From assembly GCA_023627715.1 (NCBI GenBank), contig JAMAHW010000004.1:1-64000 (forward strand): 64,000 nt of DNA, in the 5' to 3' direction. The first letter of the stretch is position 1. Each line of letters starts with the position of its first letter. Below, piece by piece: positions 32,800 through 44,515 of this stretch. Below the pieces are notes generated by a model. That model saw only the letters and a list, made by a program, of their open reading frames with translations. It ran no database searches and was not told the DNA's origin. The translations under genes were made by a program, and so were the position numbers. Origin of the DNA: Periconia sp. R9002. Taxonomy: Eukaryota; Ascomycota; Dothideomycetes; Pleosporales; Periconiaceae.

Positions 32800-32907
32800 T
32801 TTGAATGTGATTTGGTTAAAGAGTGATTTCGGTTGGTTCGAAACTTGTAAGTTTTGTAATGAAGGTGATTTTTGGGAACGGATCTCGATCGAGGAAGATC
32901 ATGGGGG

Positions 32908-32915
32908 TATTTATA
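32908..32915 (-). promoter_or_regulatory. TATA box of the repeat-peptide gene
   Basis: TATAAATA on the minus strand, 109-116 bp upstream of the ATG at 32799, followed by a C/A-rich leader. Position and sequence fit an RNA polymerase II TATA box of an actively transcribed fungal gene. Confidence 0.6.
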
Positions 32916-33682
32916 TTTGGGGGTTGGGCGAGTTTTCCTTTGAGGGACAGCAGGATTAGAAAAATCAAAGAATGGATAGCTGAGTGAACACGTGGGATGA
33001 AAGGAGAGAATAGGTATGTGGTTGTCGATTGTTGATTAGGGGTTTTGTGGCGATGGGGCTGATTTGCCGTTAATATTGTTCTTCCCTTGACATTGTCCTC
33101 CACCGCCTAGAACCCCTTCCCTTGAACCACCCACTATTACGATTGGTCAATATACCAGACGGCGAATATAGAGTTCCGGTGCGGCTCTTCATTTCATCTG
33201 TTTAGATGTAATACATATCCTTAGGCCTGGGTGAGTGTTACTGGCTCGGGTAACGAGCTGCTCGGATATGCTCTATCCACAAGCCTATCCTTCAGCGGAC
33301 TCGTGAGTTCCCGTCCTTTTAGAATTTTCTAGAATTCGAGATGGGTATCTTAACGAGTCGAGGCCTGAAAGAAGCACGTGGTAATTGTGGTGCCAATGAA
33401 AATGCCGACGGGCGGTTTCTGTGGCAGGCCTCGTCAAGTTCTAGACCACCACCCATTTGATTTGAATAAACTCTAGGAGGCAGGTAGTATCTCGAAAATA
33501 GATGTTCACGAGGTTGAGTCCTTCAAGATAGTGGTGATGAGAAACGAGTGATCACAGGGAACTTGTGGTGGCACGACCTACCAGGCAGTAGTGACAGAGG
33601 ACAGGTCGGTCCACAGGATCATGGGAACAAACTCAGTTTTCTAAGCCATCAAATAAGCATACTTTCATTGTATTCGTACATC
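32916..33682. other. Intergenic
   Basis: Distal promoter of the repeat-peptide gene and 3' flank of the Zn2Cys6 regulator gene. No gene recognised. Confidence 0.5.
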
Positions 33683-36163
33683 TTACATGAGGTTTTGAGA
33701 GGAACTTTCATCTGCGGGGTTTGGGCCAGGCGCCCATAATGTTGGGCCATGAACGCCCGGCTGGTTCTCGAAGTCTTGGAATCCTTCAAAGCCATTTGCG
33801 ATGGCATTATCCACATTCTGCGTAGCCCCCATCCAAGTCTCCATTAGATTGTTAGTGGGCATTGCCCAATTCTGGGGTGGGAGTATGTTATCTTGGTGCT
33901 GCATTACAGAATCCCAAAGTGTCTAGACACAACATTAGCATCAAGTCAAAAATTTGATTGTAGCACGCTTCGCTTACCCAATCGATACCATTAGGCATAG
34001 CCGACGTACTTGTGTGTGGCTGGTTAGGAGGAGGCCATGTGTTCCAACTCATAGGCGATTGTTTCTCCACGAATCTTTCAGGCGTTGTGTGCTCACTTGA
34101 TGGTAAAGTGCTGATGTCTAAATAATGTTCAGCTAACTACCCATGACTCACGCCATAGGTGATACATACTAGGCTCCTTTCCGTTGGGCAGAGGGTTACT
34201 GAAACCACAAGCTTCGTCTGGTGTTGCGTATTTCTCCAGAACAGACTTGAGAATTCCAGCACCCCGCAAAATATCTCTAAAGCGATTCGTATGGTTGGTC
34301 CATATATTGTAGATACCTTTCAGAAGTTGAAGAATCTCTGTAGCTTTTTCCGAGGACGGTTCGGAAGTTTTGAGGTGGTGTATTTCAAGACTCAAAACCA
34401 TGGCAGCGAGCAGATAGTCGTACGTCTGCAACGACGACAGGTACCACCATGCTGTGGTTAACTGGCCACCGGGTTGACATGCATGAAAGACTGTCATATG
34501 ATGATTAAGGATTTCTATGGCTGAATCCACGCATATTCTGCGCGATTCTGCATAACGAGGATCCTTCTGTCCGGCAGTGAGATAGATCCGATGTAGAAGC
34601 AATTTCGTCTTCAGATATACAATTTCGATGTTCAGGCGGGACATGATGAGCCTCGGCGCGTCGTTGATAGACTCCTCAAGCGAACGAACCTTCATTACCT
34701 CTGGTATGCTGTTGTGTACTTCCTCTAGTTTTGCTTGGAGCGAAAGCACCCGTTCATATTCCGGAGGTTTAATCTTGTGCGCAAGCTCAGCAACCTCGGC
34801 AAATACACCAGCAACCCTGGATTTGGTGATCGTATAGGTAGCTGGGGTGATTTGAGAGGCTGGTCGCTCTTTAGGATACTCAGTCATAGACGGAGATATG
34901 TCGCTGTCATAGAAGTTTCCCGGCGGCCCTACATCACTCTCAATGCGGCGCACAAGACTAGGCAGTCCTATTCCGAAGGATATCAAATTATCCATCATGC
35001 TGATGGTATGCCAAGCTCTCCGACGCATCTCGCATTGAAACGGAGTCAGACCTGGGAAATTGCTGGGGTCCCTGTGATAGCCCATGCGCATGGCTGTACG
35101 CAATGTGACACCATTCATGAGCCAGATCTTTCCATCGTGATCATCACGCCTCAAAAGCTCGCATTCGCCGTATATCATCAACGCCTCAAGAGTATAAGGC
35201 TGAGATTTGGAAATGTCAGCCAAGGCCAGAGCAGAAGAAGCAAGCTGTTGGAATCTATCGGCGGTGGTAGCTAGGAAGTTGTTGGGATCTCTGCCATCAT
35301 ACCATGATCCAGAAGAACGGTCATAGGCGGCGGCATAAGCATTCCTGCCGGGGTTACGGGGTCCTATGATGATTCCCAAAGATAGGATCGAATAGAAGAG
35401 GGCGAGCCACATGACGGAAGCTGATGTTGGGTTTTCCCAAAACTGGTTGTACTCTGCTTGGAAAGTTGGGCCGTGTATTATATATAGAATTGGGTTTGTA
35501 CTGAGTACTAATGAGTACGGTAAAGCCACAAGTTGAAGTGATTCATGTTTATTACCTGTTGAACCATAGGGGCAGAATGAGATCTGCCTCATCTTTGGAC
35601 GGCATTGCTGCAATGAGCTGGGCTTTCGTAAGTGGTTTAGGCATCCCAAACGTGATAGCTGATCGGGCATTTGCTGAATTCCATTCTTGTTCCTCTTCGG
35701 CTTCTGATTCATCTTCATACCCGTCATCTAAGCTATTCTTCACTTCCTCAATCTCTTGCAATACGGACGACCAATGATATGCGCCGACATATTTTGCTTC
35801 GTTGCCGGAGTTGCTAATATGGAGCTGGCCAGGCTTGTCCGTTTCTGATGTGAGTTTCAATTTTTGGTCCTGCTCTTTCTGATTCAGCAGGTTCACGACC
35901 ATATCCTCCAGATTCCTGATTCTCCCGCGCATGTTTTGCGTCTTCTTAGTTTCGGGTGGAGGCACGTAGTGGCAGGCACCCTCCCGAGATCTTTTTAAAC
36001 ATTGATCGCAAGCGGGCTGCTCACGGTTACACTTTAGTTTGCCTTGCCGGCATGGTGTGCAGCTAAGTTGCGGCCTGGCGCGTTTGATGGGCGCTCTGGC
36101 GAACATTGTGCTAGATGTAGGCGCTGGTGGTGATGTAGACCCATTTCCATTGTCCGAGGCCAT
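33683..36163 (-). CDS. Zn2Cys6 fungal transcription factor
   Basis: DNA-binding regulator of the fungal binuclear zinc cluster class. Exons 36163-35556, 35500-34152, 34117-33978 and 33922-33683 join in frame to 778 residues. The zinc cluster is complete: C35-x2-C38-x6-C45-x6-C52-x2-C55-x8-C64, followed by a short coiled-coil-like linker (R-I-R-N-L-E-D-M-V-V-N-L-L). A fungal-specific transcription factor middle-homology region spans roughly 200-600, including P-L-W-F-N-S-T-N-P-I-L-Y-I-I-H-G-P-T-F and R-R-R-A-W-H-T-I-S-M-M-D. The C-terminus is rich in Asn, Gln, Pro and Trp, as in activation domains. The frame stays open upstream without an ATG; ATG at 36163 gives a Ser/Pro-rich start. It is divergent from the CECR5-like gene, 426 bp away. 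Its targets cannot be inferred, since no metabolic cluster adjoins it. Confidence 0.92.
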
Positions 36164-36589
36164 TCTTACATTGGAAGAAGAAGGTTGTTTAATGGTAAAT
36201 TTCGGCAAAGTGCAGTCGGGCAGGAATTAGTGGACAAATATGGAGCGCGAGTGTTGGGGTGATACGGTATGACCCAGAACGAGCCTTATTTGAACGCTAG
36301 AGCACGACGATGGGATAAGGATCAAGAGACACAAAGGCGATTTGGATTGCATATAATAGTACTCCACTGATCAACTTCCAAGAAATTTAGATGTAGCGCG
36401 GGGAGCACCATCTGGGCATACGTTGGAGTTTCATGGCATGACAGATGACATAATATATACACTACTTATCTCTTCAATGCGTAAGCAGACCTGCCAGGCT
36501 CCAGCCACTCATATGCCTCCATCTTCCGACCACCGAGACACCGCGAGTATCACAACAACAACATTTTTCTCAGGGTATATGTAGCTAAC
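36164..36589. promoter_or_regulatory. Divergent promoter region (regulator / HAD hydrolase)
   Basis: 426 bp between outward-pointing start codons. ATATATAC near 36453 could serve as a TATA-like element. Confidence 0.4.
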
Positions 36590-37933
36590 ATGATGGCTCT
36601 AGGATCTCTGAGGACCGCCACGAGGCTGGCTTCCAGAAATCAGTCATTCGTTTTTCCGTTGACTGCGTCTTCCTTTTCGTTATGCCCGCCATCTGCGCGT
36701 CTGTCCTCCAATCTCAACAGCCGCGTAGCATCCTCGAGACGAGCTTTCCAAACAGAATCTATCCCACCACGCCCAACAAGCCTGATACCAGAGTTTGCTT
36801 TCGCTTTTGAGTAAGGAAAGCTGTCCGCTCCATTTCAAATGCCTCTACTGACAGCTCGCAGCATCGATGGAGTCCTTGTGCGAAGCTCCGACCCACTACC
36901 CCGCGCTCACAAGACCCTCTCCTACCTGCAATCCCAAAACATTCCCTTCATCCTGCTCACCAATGGCGGCGGAAAACACGAATCCGAGCGCGTCTCCGAC
37001 CTGAGCAGCAAGCTTTCTGTTCCAATCGACACGAGCATGTTCGTACAGAGCCACACACCCTTCGCCGACATGCACTCGTTCAAGGACAAAACAGTCATGG
37101 TAGTCGGAGGTGACGAAGACAGATGTCGCGTAGTGGCCGAGAAGTACGGCTTCAAAACAGTCGTCACACCAGGAGATATCTTAGCCGCCTATCCAGAAGT
37201 GTGGCCCTTTTCGCAACAACTCCTACCATACTACAAAAGCTTCACGCGCCCGCTCCCCGCACCCATCGACCCCACCTCCCCATCCAACTCGCTCAAAATC
37301 GACGCCATCTTCGTCTACAACGACCCGCGTGACTGGGGTCTCGATACGCAGATCATCAAGGACGTACTACTCTCGCAGCAAGGCATCATGGGCACCTTAT
37401 CCTCCAAGAACGGCAACCCCAGCCTCCCGAACAAGGGCTACCAACAAGACGGCCAGCCCCCACTATACTTCTCCAACCCGGACCTTCTGTGGGCCGCAAA
37501 ATACCACCTTCCACGTCTAGGCCAGGGCGGGTTCCGCGAGGCCCTCGAAGGCGTGTGGGCAGCTCTCACCGGCGGCCCCCAAAACAACGTCTCCCTCGTC
37601 AAAACCGTAATGGGAAAACCGCACCAACCCACGTACGAATTCGCCGAAAAGCGACTCGTCGCGCATCGCGAGCACCTCCTTGGCAAGAACGCCGCGAGCG
37701 CCGATTCGGCTTCGGAGCTGAAGAGGGTCTACATGGTCGGTGATAACCCCGAGAGCGACATCCTGGGCGGCAACAGCTACAAGAGTCCGCTGAGCACCGA
37801 GTGGATCAGCGTGCTGGTGCAGACGGGCGTGTACGTGGCGGGTACCACGCCCGCGCATCCGCCCAACCAGACGGTGGGGGATGTTTGGGATGCGGTTTCT
37901 TGGGCGGTGGCGAGGGAGGGGTGGAAGGGTTGA
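36590..37933 (+). CDS. CECR5-like HAD-superfamily hydrolase, probably mitochondrial
   Basis: Haloacid-dehalogenase-type phosphatase of the IIA/CECR5 group (human HDHD5, yeast YKR070W). Exons 36590-36810 and 36862-37933 join at F-A-F-A-F-D to 430 residues. Residues 1-60 are rich in Arg, Ser and Ala with few acids and look like a mitochondrial presequence. Motif I is D74-I-D76-G-V-L, with the nucleophile Asp and acid/base Asp both present. Motif II is the L-L-T-N-G-G-G stretch and the late motif is Y-M-V-G-D-N-P-E-S-D-I-L-G-G-N. The V-Y-N-D-P-R-D-W-G-L-D segment is typical of the CECR5 cap. Substrate unknown. A second ATG follows the first immediately. Confidence 0.9.
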
Positions 37934-38527
37934 AGTTTTCTTCCTTGGGAGAGAATTTTTTATTCTCCCTTAGACTTTGATGACAATGTCGGTCAGTGTT
38001 TCATGTAAAAACTTTCTTCTTCTTCTTCTTCTTCTTCTTCTTCTTCTTCGGAATCAGTATGTAGCATAGCAGGATCCGTTTTCCAATTTTTTCTTCTTCT
38101 TCACATGCTGTTTATACCCCATCGGTCAATCAATCAATTCAATGTTACATGTGTACATACGTGTAGCAAAACATCACACCGCGTGTGACCACGTATCTAG
38201 TCGCCGATGATGCATTGAAACATGCCTGGTTGTATTAACCGGAATATGTAAACGTGGACATACCCACATAGAAGCGAAGCACAATCAGAGCAAAATCATG
38301 AAAAATAATGAAACAAAAGACCAATGTAACATGATGCAAGAACCAAAAATCCATTTTTTGTAGTCTGAACCCTATGCTAAATACTAGAATCGAACCACGA
38401 CCATGAATCCAATGAAGCCAGCTAGCTAGCTACCCATGTACATGTATGCAACCCGGAGAGCCTCCGAGGGTATCTAAATCCAATCCAATCCAAAAAAAAA
38501 ACACAAAAAATCGCAAATCATCATCTT
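37934..38527. other. Intergenic between convergent genes
   Basis: About 0.6 kb of 3' flank containing the TTC microsatellite; no gene seen. Confidence 0.55.
38014..38049. repeat. (TTC)12 microsatellite
   Basis: 36 bp of perfect TTC repeat in the 3' flank of the CECR5-like gene; a shorter TTC run lies at about 38092-38103. Confidence 0.95.
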
Positions 38528-39703
38528 CTACTCGTCCACGAACTCGACCTTGTTGGGGTTACTCGGTAGGTCGTAAGCGGAGCTAACCTTCTTGCCGATG
38601 CGACCGGACCTGACATCGCGCTGATACACATCAACATTGAAGCTCTGCTGGTTGGCGACAGCGACGAGGGAGCCGTCCTTGTTGAGGGAAAAGTGGCGGG
38701 GGAACTTGCCGCCCGAGGGCGCGAGCTGCACGAACTGGAGCTTACCCTCGGGGGTGGGCTTGAAGGTGACGATCGAGTCCGAGGGGACCTGGGTGGTGTT
38801 GGCGGGGTTGGGGTTGGGCACGTTTTTGAGCGTGGCGTTGCGGTTCGAGGCCAGGATGAATTGCTGGTCGGGGGAGATTTGGATTTCGGCGGCGGCGGCG
38901 CCGGCCGGTGGGGGTTGGTCGCCGTAGGTGGATTTGGAGTCGACTTGCTTGAACTCGAGGCCGCCGGATTTCGGGTAGCTGACTTCGTAGGAGACGAGCG
39001 AGTTGTTGAGCTCGTGGACGATGAAAAGGAAGGTCTTGTTTCCGGATTTCCAGAAGGCGGCGTGGCGGGGGCCGGCGCCGGATGCGGCCTTGAGGTCGGC
39101 GTGCTTGGTGAGGAGGTTGGTCTTGGGGTCGATGCAGAAGACGTGGGTTGCGTCCAGGCCGAGATCAGGGAAGATGATGAAGCTCTTGGTGGGATCGATC
39201 ACGGCATGGTGAACGTGGGAGGTGGTTTGGCCGGCGCCTGGGCCGTGGCCTTCGGATCCGTACGTGATGTTTTGGATGGGGGTGAAGGCACCGTCCTTGG
39301 ACACGGTGAAGGTGGAGATGGCGCCACCGCCGTAGTGGGCGATGGCTACAGCCTGGTTGTTGTTGTAGAACTGGGTAGCGACTGGGCCACCGAGGACGGT
39401 TGCGAAGCCGGCGACATCGAGCGCGCCATTGGCACCCTTCTTGAGCGAGTAAAGGCCTGCCCTGTCGGGAGTAGCCCAGGCTTCGTCGAGACCTATGACG
39501 AAACCCTCCTTGTAGAGGGAGGTGTCGAGCCAGGTGGGCTGGGGACCCATCTTGTCGAGTGTGGATACCGTCTTGAGAGATGGGTAGTCGAGGGTGAGGA
39601 CGGTGCCATTGGTGCCATCGACTTTGGCGTACCCGGAGACAAGAAGCTTAGCTGCGGTGGCAGAGGTGGCGAGACCGGCCACGAGGAGAGAACGGAGAGC
39701 CAT
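38528..39703 (-). CDS. Secreted lactonase-type seven-bladed beta-propeller protein
   Basis: A single-exon 391-residue protein of the 3-carboxymuconate cyclase / 6-phosphogluconolactonase-like propeller family. Residues 1-17 (M-A-L-R-S-L-L-V-A-G-L-A-T-S-A-T-A) are a signal peptide. Repeated blades carry family-type signatures such as S-H-V-H-H-A-V-I-D-P-T, G-P-R-H-A-A-F-W, E-I-Q-I-S-P-D-Q-Q-F-I-L-A-S-N-R and F-P-R-H-F-S-L-N-K-D-G-S-L-V-A-V-A-N-Q. Secretion makes a classical pentose-phosphate role unlikely; hydrolysis or isomerisation of an extracellular lactone or aromatic compound is a possible role. The frame is open upstream to 39799, but ATG at 39703 opens directly onto the signal peptide and is chosen. 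Confidence 0.88.
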   Translation of the reverse strand: MALRSLLVAGLATSATAAKLLVSGYAKVDGTNGTVLTLDYPSLKTVSTLDKMGPQPTWLDTSLYKEGFVIGLDEAWATPDRAGLYSLKKGANGALDVAGFATVLGGPVATQFYNNNQAVAIAHYGGGAISTFTVSKDGAFTPIQNITYGSEGHGPGAGQTTSHVHHAVIDPTKSFIIFPDLGLDATHVFCIDPKTNLLTKHADLKAASGAGPRHAAFWKSGNKTFLFIVHELNNSLVSYEVSYPKSGGLEFKQVDSKSTYGDQPPPAGAAAAEIQISPDQQFILASNRNATLKNVPNPNPANTTQVPSDSIVTFKPTPEGKLQFVQLAPSGGKFPRHFSLNKDGSLVAVANQQSFNVDVYQRDVRSGRIGKKVSSAYDLPSNPNKVEFVDE

Positions 39704-42120
39704 TGTGATGTGGGGGGTTGAGGTTGTTGCGGGATGCTTGAGTATAGAAGCAGATATTATTTGGCCGGGCGTGGAGATATTTGTATGATTTGCAGGCAAA
39801 CGAAGGGGGCGAAGCTAACGTGGTGAACCTTGCACGGGAGAATGAATCGAGGGATACCACCGGGGTTAGCAGGTCTTGTGATTGATTGAAGAATTGGAAT
39901 TGGGAATGGCGTTGTTGGTGAAAAGAGTGAAAGAGGTGGGTAAAGCAAGGCAACGCAATCAATGCACAGTTAAACGACAAGGGATAGTGACAGGAAGCAG
40001 AACGCCACGGCAAGGGAAAGGACAGGAAGGAAGATATAAACGCCGGCTGGTGAGGGCGTGGTTCCGCGCCGAGTCAAGGAGGGCGTCACTGGATGTGGTG
40101 AATGGGTGGGGAAGCACAGACGGACAGCACGGGCACAGCACGGGCCTGGGGGCGGAGTAGCTGTTAGCTGTAAGCAGAGGTCCGTTTCGTAGATTAAAAT
40201 AATACTTCGCTTCGCAGGCATCGTCGACCGCAGGCCCGGGGAAGCGAACGCCGCATAACCTTAGCCTCTGCATCTGCATCACGTATACGTACGGTACAGG
40301 ACACGAATGTCAAATTTTCCATCCTCCAGAGGTCCCTCTCCTCTAGTGTCTGCGCCTGTCTGCCGCTTCAGAGCCGCCCTGCCCACAAGCAACCGCACCG
40401 CCGCTATGAGCTTTCCAAAAAACAACAAATGTCGGCCTGACTCACAGACTCACAAACTGTCAACGCCTACCAATCCATCTGCACCACATGGTACAAAAAT
40501 GGGTAGAAGAGAGGCTGAACTGTGCCTGCCAAGCCGACGGCAACGCAGGCTGAAACAGATCAACCACATCCACAGGCTACGAACCCTCCATCGGCCTTCC
40601 ACAACCCTCACTAAAACACCCTCCCTTGACCATGGCATCTTAATTGGCTACAACCACCTTCCTCGCACTTCTCCTAACACTGCCTTATATTTCTTGGTAT
40701 CCGATGCCAATCATTCTTCTTCACAACTACCTAATGTCCTCGGTCAAGCATCCTCCCCATCCAAATCCCTCGCTAAATACTGCCAAAAAAATCCCTGGAT
40801 TGCATGTGTTTAATTATCCATTTGGTGTCAATACAATCCCCTACGGCAATATTCTCAATACTCTCATTTCACATCCAGATTAATCGCTCCTAGCCAGACC
40901 ACGCAGATTTGACATGGATGGCGACATTTGTCTGTGCGCAACCCCAACTTCAAACCTCACACTGCCCCCTGTCCCCCGTATTCTACTCCCACGCTTGCTC
41001 ATTTGAGCATGTGTTAGGTAGGTAGGTAGGTAGTTGACTGTCGGTACACGACCCTTCTGTCAGCATCGGTCTGAGTCGATTGCTGCACTGTGGTACAAAA
41101 CATCAGTCTCCAAAGTGCCGCTGCCGCTGCCGGAAACCTGGTATCCGTTTGTTCAAGCTATTTTAACGCTGAGAGGTGCAGTCACGGCGTAGCCAAAGTC
41201 GACATCAACAGTCAGCGTGGTTGTTGGAGATTCTCGTCCATTTCCACCTCACCGTGTCATTTCATCAAGGCATCCAGTTTTTCCAAACAATGACTAAAAA
41301 TAGTTTTATTGTCTAACAATGAGCAAGTGAAATTACCAGCATTGTTTGAGGTCCGGCCTGGAGACTGCCGCAAGTAACTGGCATGGATGGTTCACGTGAA
41401 TCAAATGACGAGTACGCAATCGAATTCTTCGCAGCCGAGAGAACTCAATGCGCAGAATTACCATGTCGACCTATACAGCATACCACTTGTCCTGTTGGTT
41501 GACATCAAAATGGCGCTTTTGAGCTTCTCCATTGTCACTGACGTCTCCAAAGGTCAGAACAAGGATGATGAATTTTCATTCCCTGCGTTAAGATGAAGGT
41601 AATGGAGCAACTCTGCTGTACTTGTTACACAGCAGCACTAAAATCAGCCTCTGAATATCACTTTTCTGCGTACCACACATCGTCTGGCGTTACTTCCTTT
41701 GCTCATTCTCCAGTAAGAGATGACCTTCTATTACCTCCCACCCAGCGTCCATGGGGCCTGCGAGAGCCCACAGCTCAGCTATTGCGCTTTCTTTCTTGAG
41801 TCTGACACTTGATCACCTACCCCTTCTGCTGCAAGGAAACTCTGATGCCTGGTTGGCAGATCAGGACTTTGGTTTGATATCAAAACGCCAGTTTCTCACC
41901 TCCCACTGCGACTGACTACCTCAAATCATCATTTATGTGCATCACCACAGTTTTTCATTTCTATACCATACATCTGAAGCCAATCCGTGCGACATTAACC
42001 TTTGGAAACACTGAACACAGTACACACGATCAAAGTAAAGTCATACGGAAGCGAGCCTAGATTTTTCCTACCTCGACAAGTCTACACCTACTACCGTCAC
42101 GAAGAAGCAAGATCACCTCA
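39704..42120. other. Intergenic, 2.4 kb
   Basis: No supported gene; all open stretches are short and of biased composition. It contains a (GGTA)n run near 41017-41033. It should hold the promoters of the propeller gene (-) and the zinc-finger protein gene (+), which point away from each other. Confidence 0.5.
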
Positions 42121-43698
42121 ATGCCTACAAACACTGATCCAGACCCTTTCCCTCGGAGGAAACGGAACGATGACGACGATCTTTTAGAAGACGGCCATGC
42201 ACTCACCCGCAAGCGGTCCCGAAAAACAAATACAATCAATGAATTCACAAGCGCACGAGAAATCTACATTATCGGTGATGATGATGACCCAGTGACCACA
42301 ATAAGAGGCGGAGGCACCACGGAGGACCCTATTCAGTTTCTAGAATGGACATCCGACAATATCATCACAATGGTGGATGAAGGCGTTACATCTTTGTTGA
42401 GTGACAGTGAAGATGAAGAAGGTTTGATAGTTCTACTGAGCGATGACGAGGACAATGAAGACTCCACGCCTATGGTGCGGTGGTCTGTTGAAAGTGATCA
42501 GAGTGCCAGGTCTCCCACACTTTCTATATCGTCAAGTGCATTTGACCAGACGTCTCTGCATAGCTCTGATTTCTCTTCGGAAGATGCACAGCTCATGCTC
42601 CTCAGATCGACGAGCGGCGTGAGGGATGCCAGTGTGGCATCTTCGTTGTCAAGCACGACTATTCGTCTATCCAGCCATGCCCCTACGGACAACCCGGATA
42701 CTGAAAGTGAGAAACTCCTCACCCTACTCGACACAAGTCCAACACAAGCGGATCAAGCTGACAACAGCCAAGACTCCAGCCGCTGCGCCGTGGTTGATGT
42801 CGACTTTGACGACGAGGAAGAAGATGAGGATGCGTTCTTTAGAATCTCACGGCAGATACCATTCTGGGAGGATTGGTTTCACAAACATGACATCAAAGTC
42901 GAACCAAAAGATAACGACGTAGGACTTAGTCACGAAGAGCAACACGTTGTTCAGCCAATTCAGCCGGCACGCAAAAGTCCAAGCCCTCCAGTTGGCGAAC
43001 AGTCCGAATCCCAACCAAGCTTCCCAAGTCCAACATCTTCACCACTAGATGCACCTGACTCTCAAACTGTCCCCGAAGAGTCTCCAACCAATACACAAGA
43101 AGCCCGCCAACAAGCCATCCAAAAATCAAAAGCCCAGACCATCGAGAAAAAACGCCTTTTCTACACCCACTACGCCCCCGCCCATCTCCCCTCCCTCCGC
43201 GCGCGACTCTCCTCTCAAATCTCGCAACACGTCCAAATCCCCCCTACAAATCCCCACAACTCATGCCATATCTGGACAGGCCCGGTCCGTCGTGGCCAAA
43301 ACTGCGTCCCCTTGTGTCTCACATTCGCACACGCGTCGACCTGCTACCGCCTCCAACTCAACCTCAGCACCATCAACCTCCTCGTCAACGACCGCCTCTC
43401 GGCCTCCGACATTCACGGTCTGGTCTACGAATGGTGGCACGCGAGCCATTTGTGCGGTAATTGGAGGTGTGTCAATGTTGATCATGTCATTGTTGAACCG
43501 GGCTCGGTCAACTCGACGCGGAATAGGTGTTTGAGGCCGAAGCTGGGGGCGGCGGTTAGGTGCTGGCATGTTCCGAGGTGTTTGGTGGAGTTTACCGCGC
43601 CGATTGCTGAGGAGGATCGAGCGGGAGGTAGGGCGAGGGGGGTTAAGAGCGGCGTGGGGGTTGGCGATGAGGCTGCTCTGGTTGAGGGGGAGGTGTGA
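42121..43698 (+). CDS. Nuclear zinc-binding His-Me-finger endonuclease-like protein
   Basis: A single-exon 525-residue protein. The C-terminal part (about 375-490) carries a Cys/His pattern like the zinc-binding region of His-Me-finger homing endonucleases: C-H-I-W-T-G, a C-x-R-L-Q-L block, then H-L-C-G-N-W-R-C-V-N-V-D-H-V and further C and C-W-H-V-P-R-C. The N-terminal 300 residues are acidic and disordered with a basic NLS-like R-K-R-S-R-K at 30-35. Acid-flanked hydrophobic stretches occur at I48-Y-I-I-G-D-D-D-D and L102-I-V-L-L-S-D-D-E-D, resembling SUMO-interacting motifs. Proteins with this zinc region occur widely in filamentous fungi as nuclear proteins of unknown role; whether the nuclease centre is active cannot be judged. 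Confidence 0.75.
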   Translation: MPTNTDPDPFPRRKRNDDDDLLEDGHALTRKRSRKTNTINEFTSAREIYIIGDDDDPVTTIRGGGTTEDPIQFLEWTSDNIITMVDEGVTSLLSDSEDEEGLIVLLSDDEDNEDSTPMVRWSVESDQSARSPTLSISSSAFDQTSLHSSDFSSEDAQLMLLRSTSGVRDASVASSLSSTTIRLSSHAPTDNPDTESEKLLTLLDTSPTQADQADNSQDSSRCAVVDVDFDDEEEDEDAFFRISRQIPFWEDWFHKHDIKVEPKDNDVGLSHEEQHVVQPIQPARKSPSPPVGEQSESQPSFPSPTSSPLDAPDSQTVPEESPTNTQEARQQAIQKSKAQTIEKKRLFYTHYAPAHLPSLRARLSSQISQHVQIPPTNPHNSCHIWTGPVRRGQNCVPLCLTFAHASTCYRLQLNLSTINLLVNDRLSASDIHGLVYEWWHASHLCGNWRCVNVDHVIVEPGSVNSTRNRCLRPKLGAAVRCWHVPRCLVEFTAPIAEEDRAGGRARGVKSGVGVGDEAALVEGEV

Positions 43699-44515
43699 AT
43701 ACTAACACGATGGGATGGGTGGAAGACAAGAGATGGTTTGTTTGGGAGGACGAACAGGAAATCGTCTCCCGCAACATTTCTTTCCGAAACTTATCTACAG
43801 GAGAGAAAATTTGCGATCTATGCGTATTTGCCCATGTTCTTCTTTCCCTTTTACATCTTTTGCATACATCTCTCGCGCTCAGTATACCGGGAAGGACACT
43901 ATACACCACTTAATTGCGGAGAAGAAAACACTTTCGATACCGGGAAGGACGGATACATTTAAACCTTCCAAGCCTCTTGCTAAATTTTTTCTTTCTTTCT
44001 GGAATTCATCTAGGAGGCAAGAGAGGTATGGTCTGAGCTATGAGCTATGAAGTACGAGGATATGGGATATGGGATATGAGAATTTACAAACATATATTTA
44101 TTCCCATCTAGCATTTTGCATTTCCCTTCTTTTCTTTCTCCAAATGAACAACCTCACCCTTTCTATTAAACGTTTCCAGCGAGGGTATATACGCATATAT
44201 ACATATCATCGACCATGCACGAGAATATCCAACACTCCTCTTCCCCTCTTCGGCACACTCGGCTTGAATGGGATGGGTGAATCCTTAAATCTTCCCACGC
44301 CGACTCTCTTCGTCTTCTCTTCCCGAGATTTTTTTTCTCCCTTCCGCAGCAAGTAGATACAGTTAAGCATCCTCGACTCGACTTTTGATCCCACAACTAC
44401 CTACATACGAGTTAAAAGTACACAGTATTCATACACATATCTTTATATACCGCCTCTTACGAACGAATGAACCAAACGAGCCGCTTCAATATTCATACAA
44501 CACCCCTTACACCCA
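43699..44515. other. Intergenic between convergent genes
   Basis: 3' flanks of the zinc-finger gene (+) and AIM11-like gene (-), pyrimidine-rich. Two GATACCGGGAAGGAC-like copies occur near 43887-43950. No gene seen. Confidence 0.55.

Noticed and set aside
33683..39703. Possible secondary-metabolite cluster (Zn2Cys6 regulator, hydrolase, secreted lactonase-like enzyme)
   Set aside because: There is no backbone synthase, P450 or transporter. The hydrolase is a conserved mitochondrial protein, so co-location is probably chance.
38693..39721. 342-codon plus-strand open frame opposite the propeller gene
   Set aside because: The Gly/Val/Glu-rich translation is the mirror of a GC-biased coding strand. 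The minus-strand protein has a signal peptide and clear family motifs.
40307..40813. 168-codon plus-strand open frame
   Set aside because: No domain, Pro/Ser/Thr/His-biased composition and no start context or splice support.
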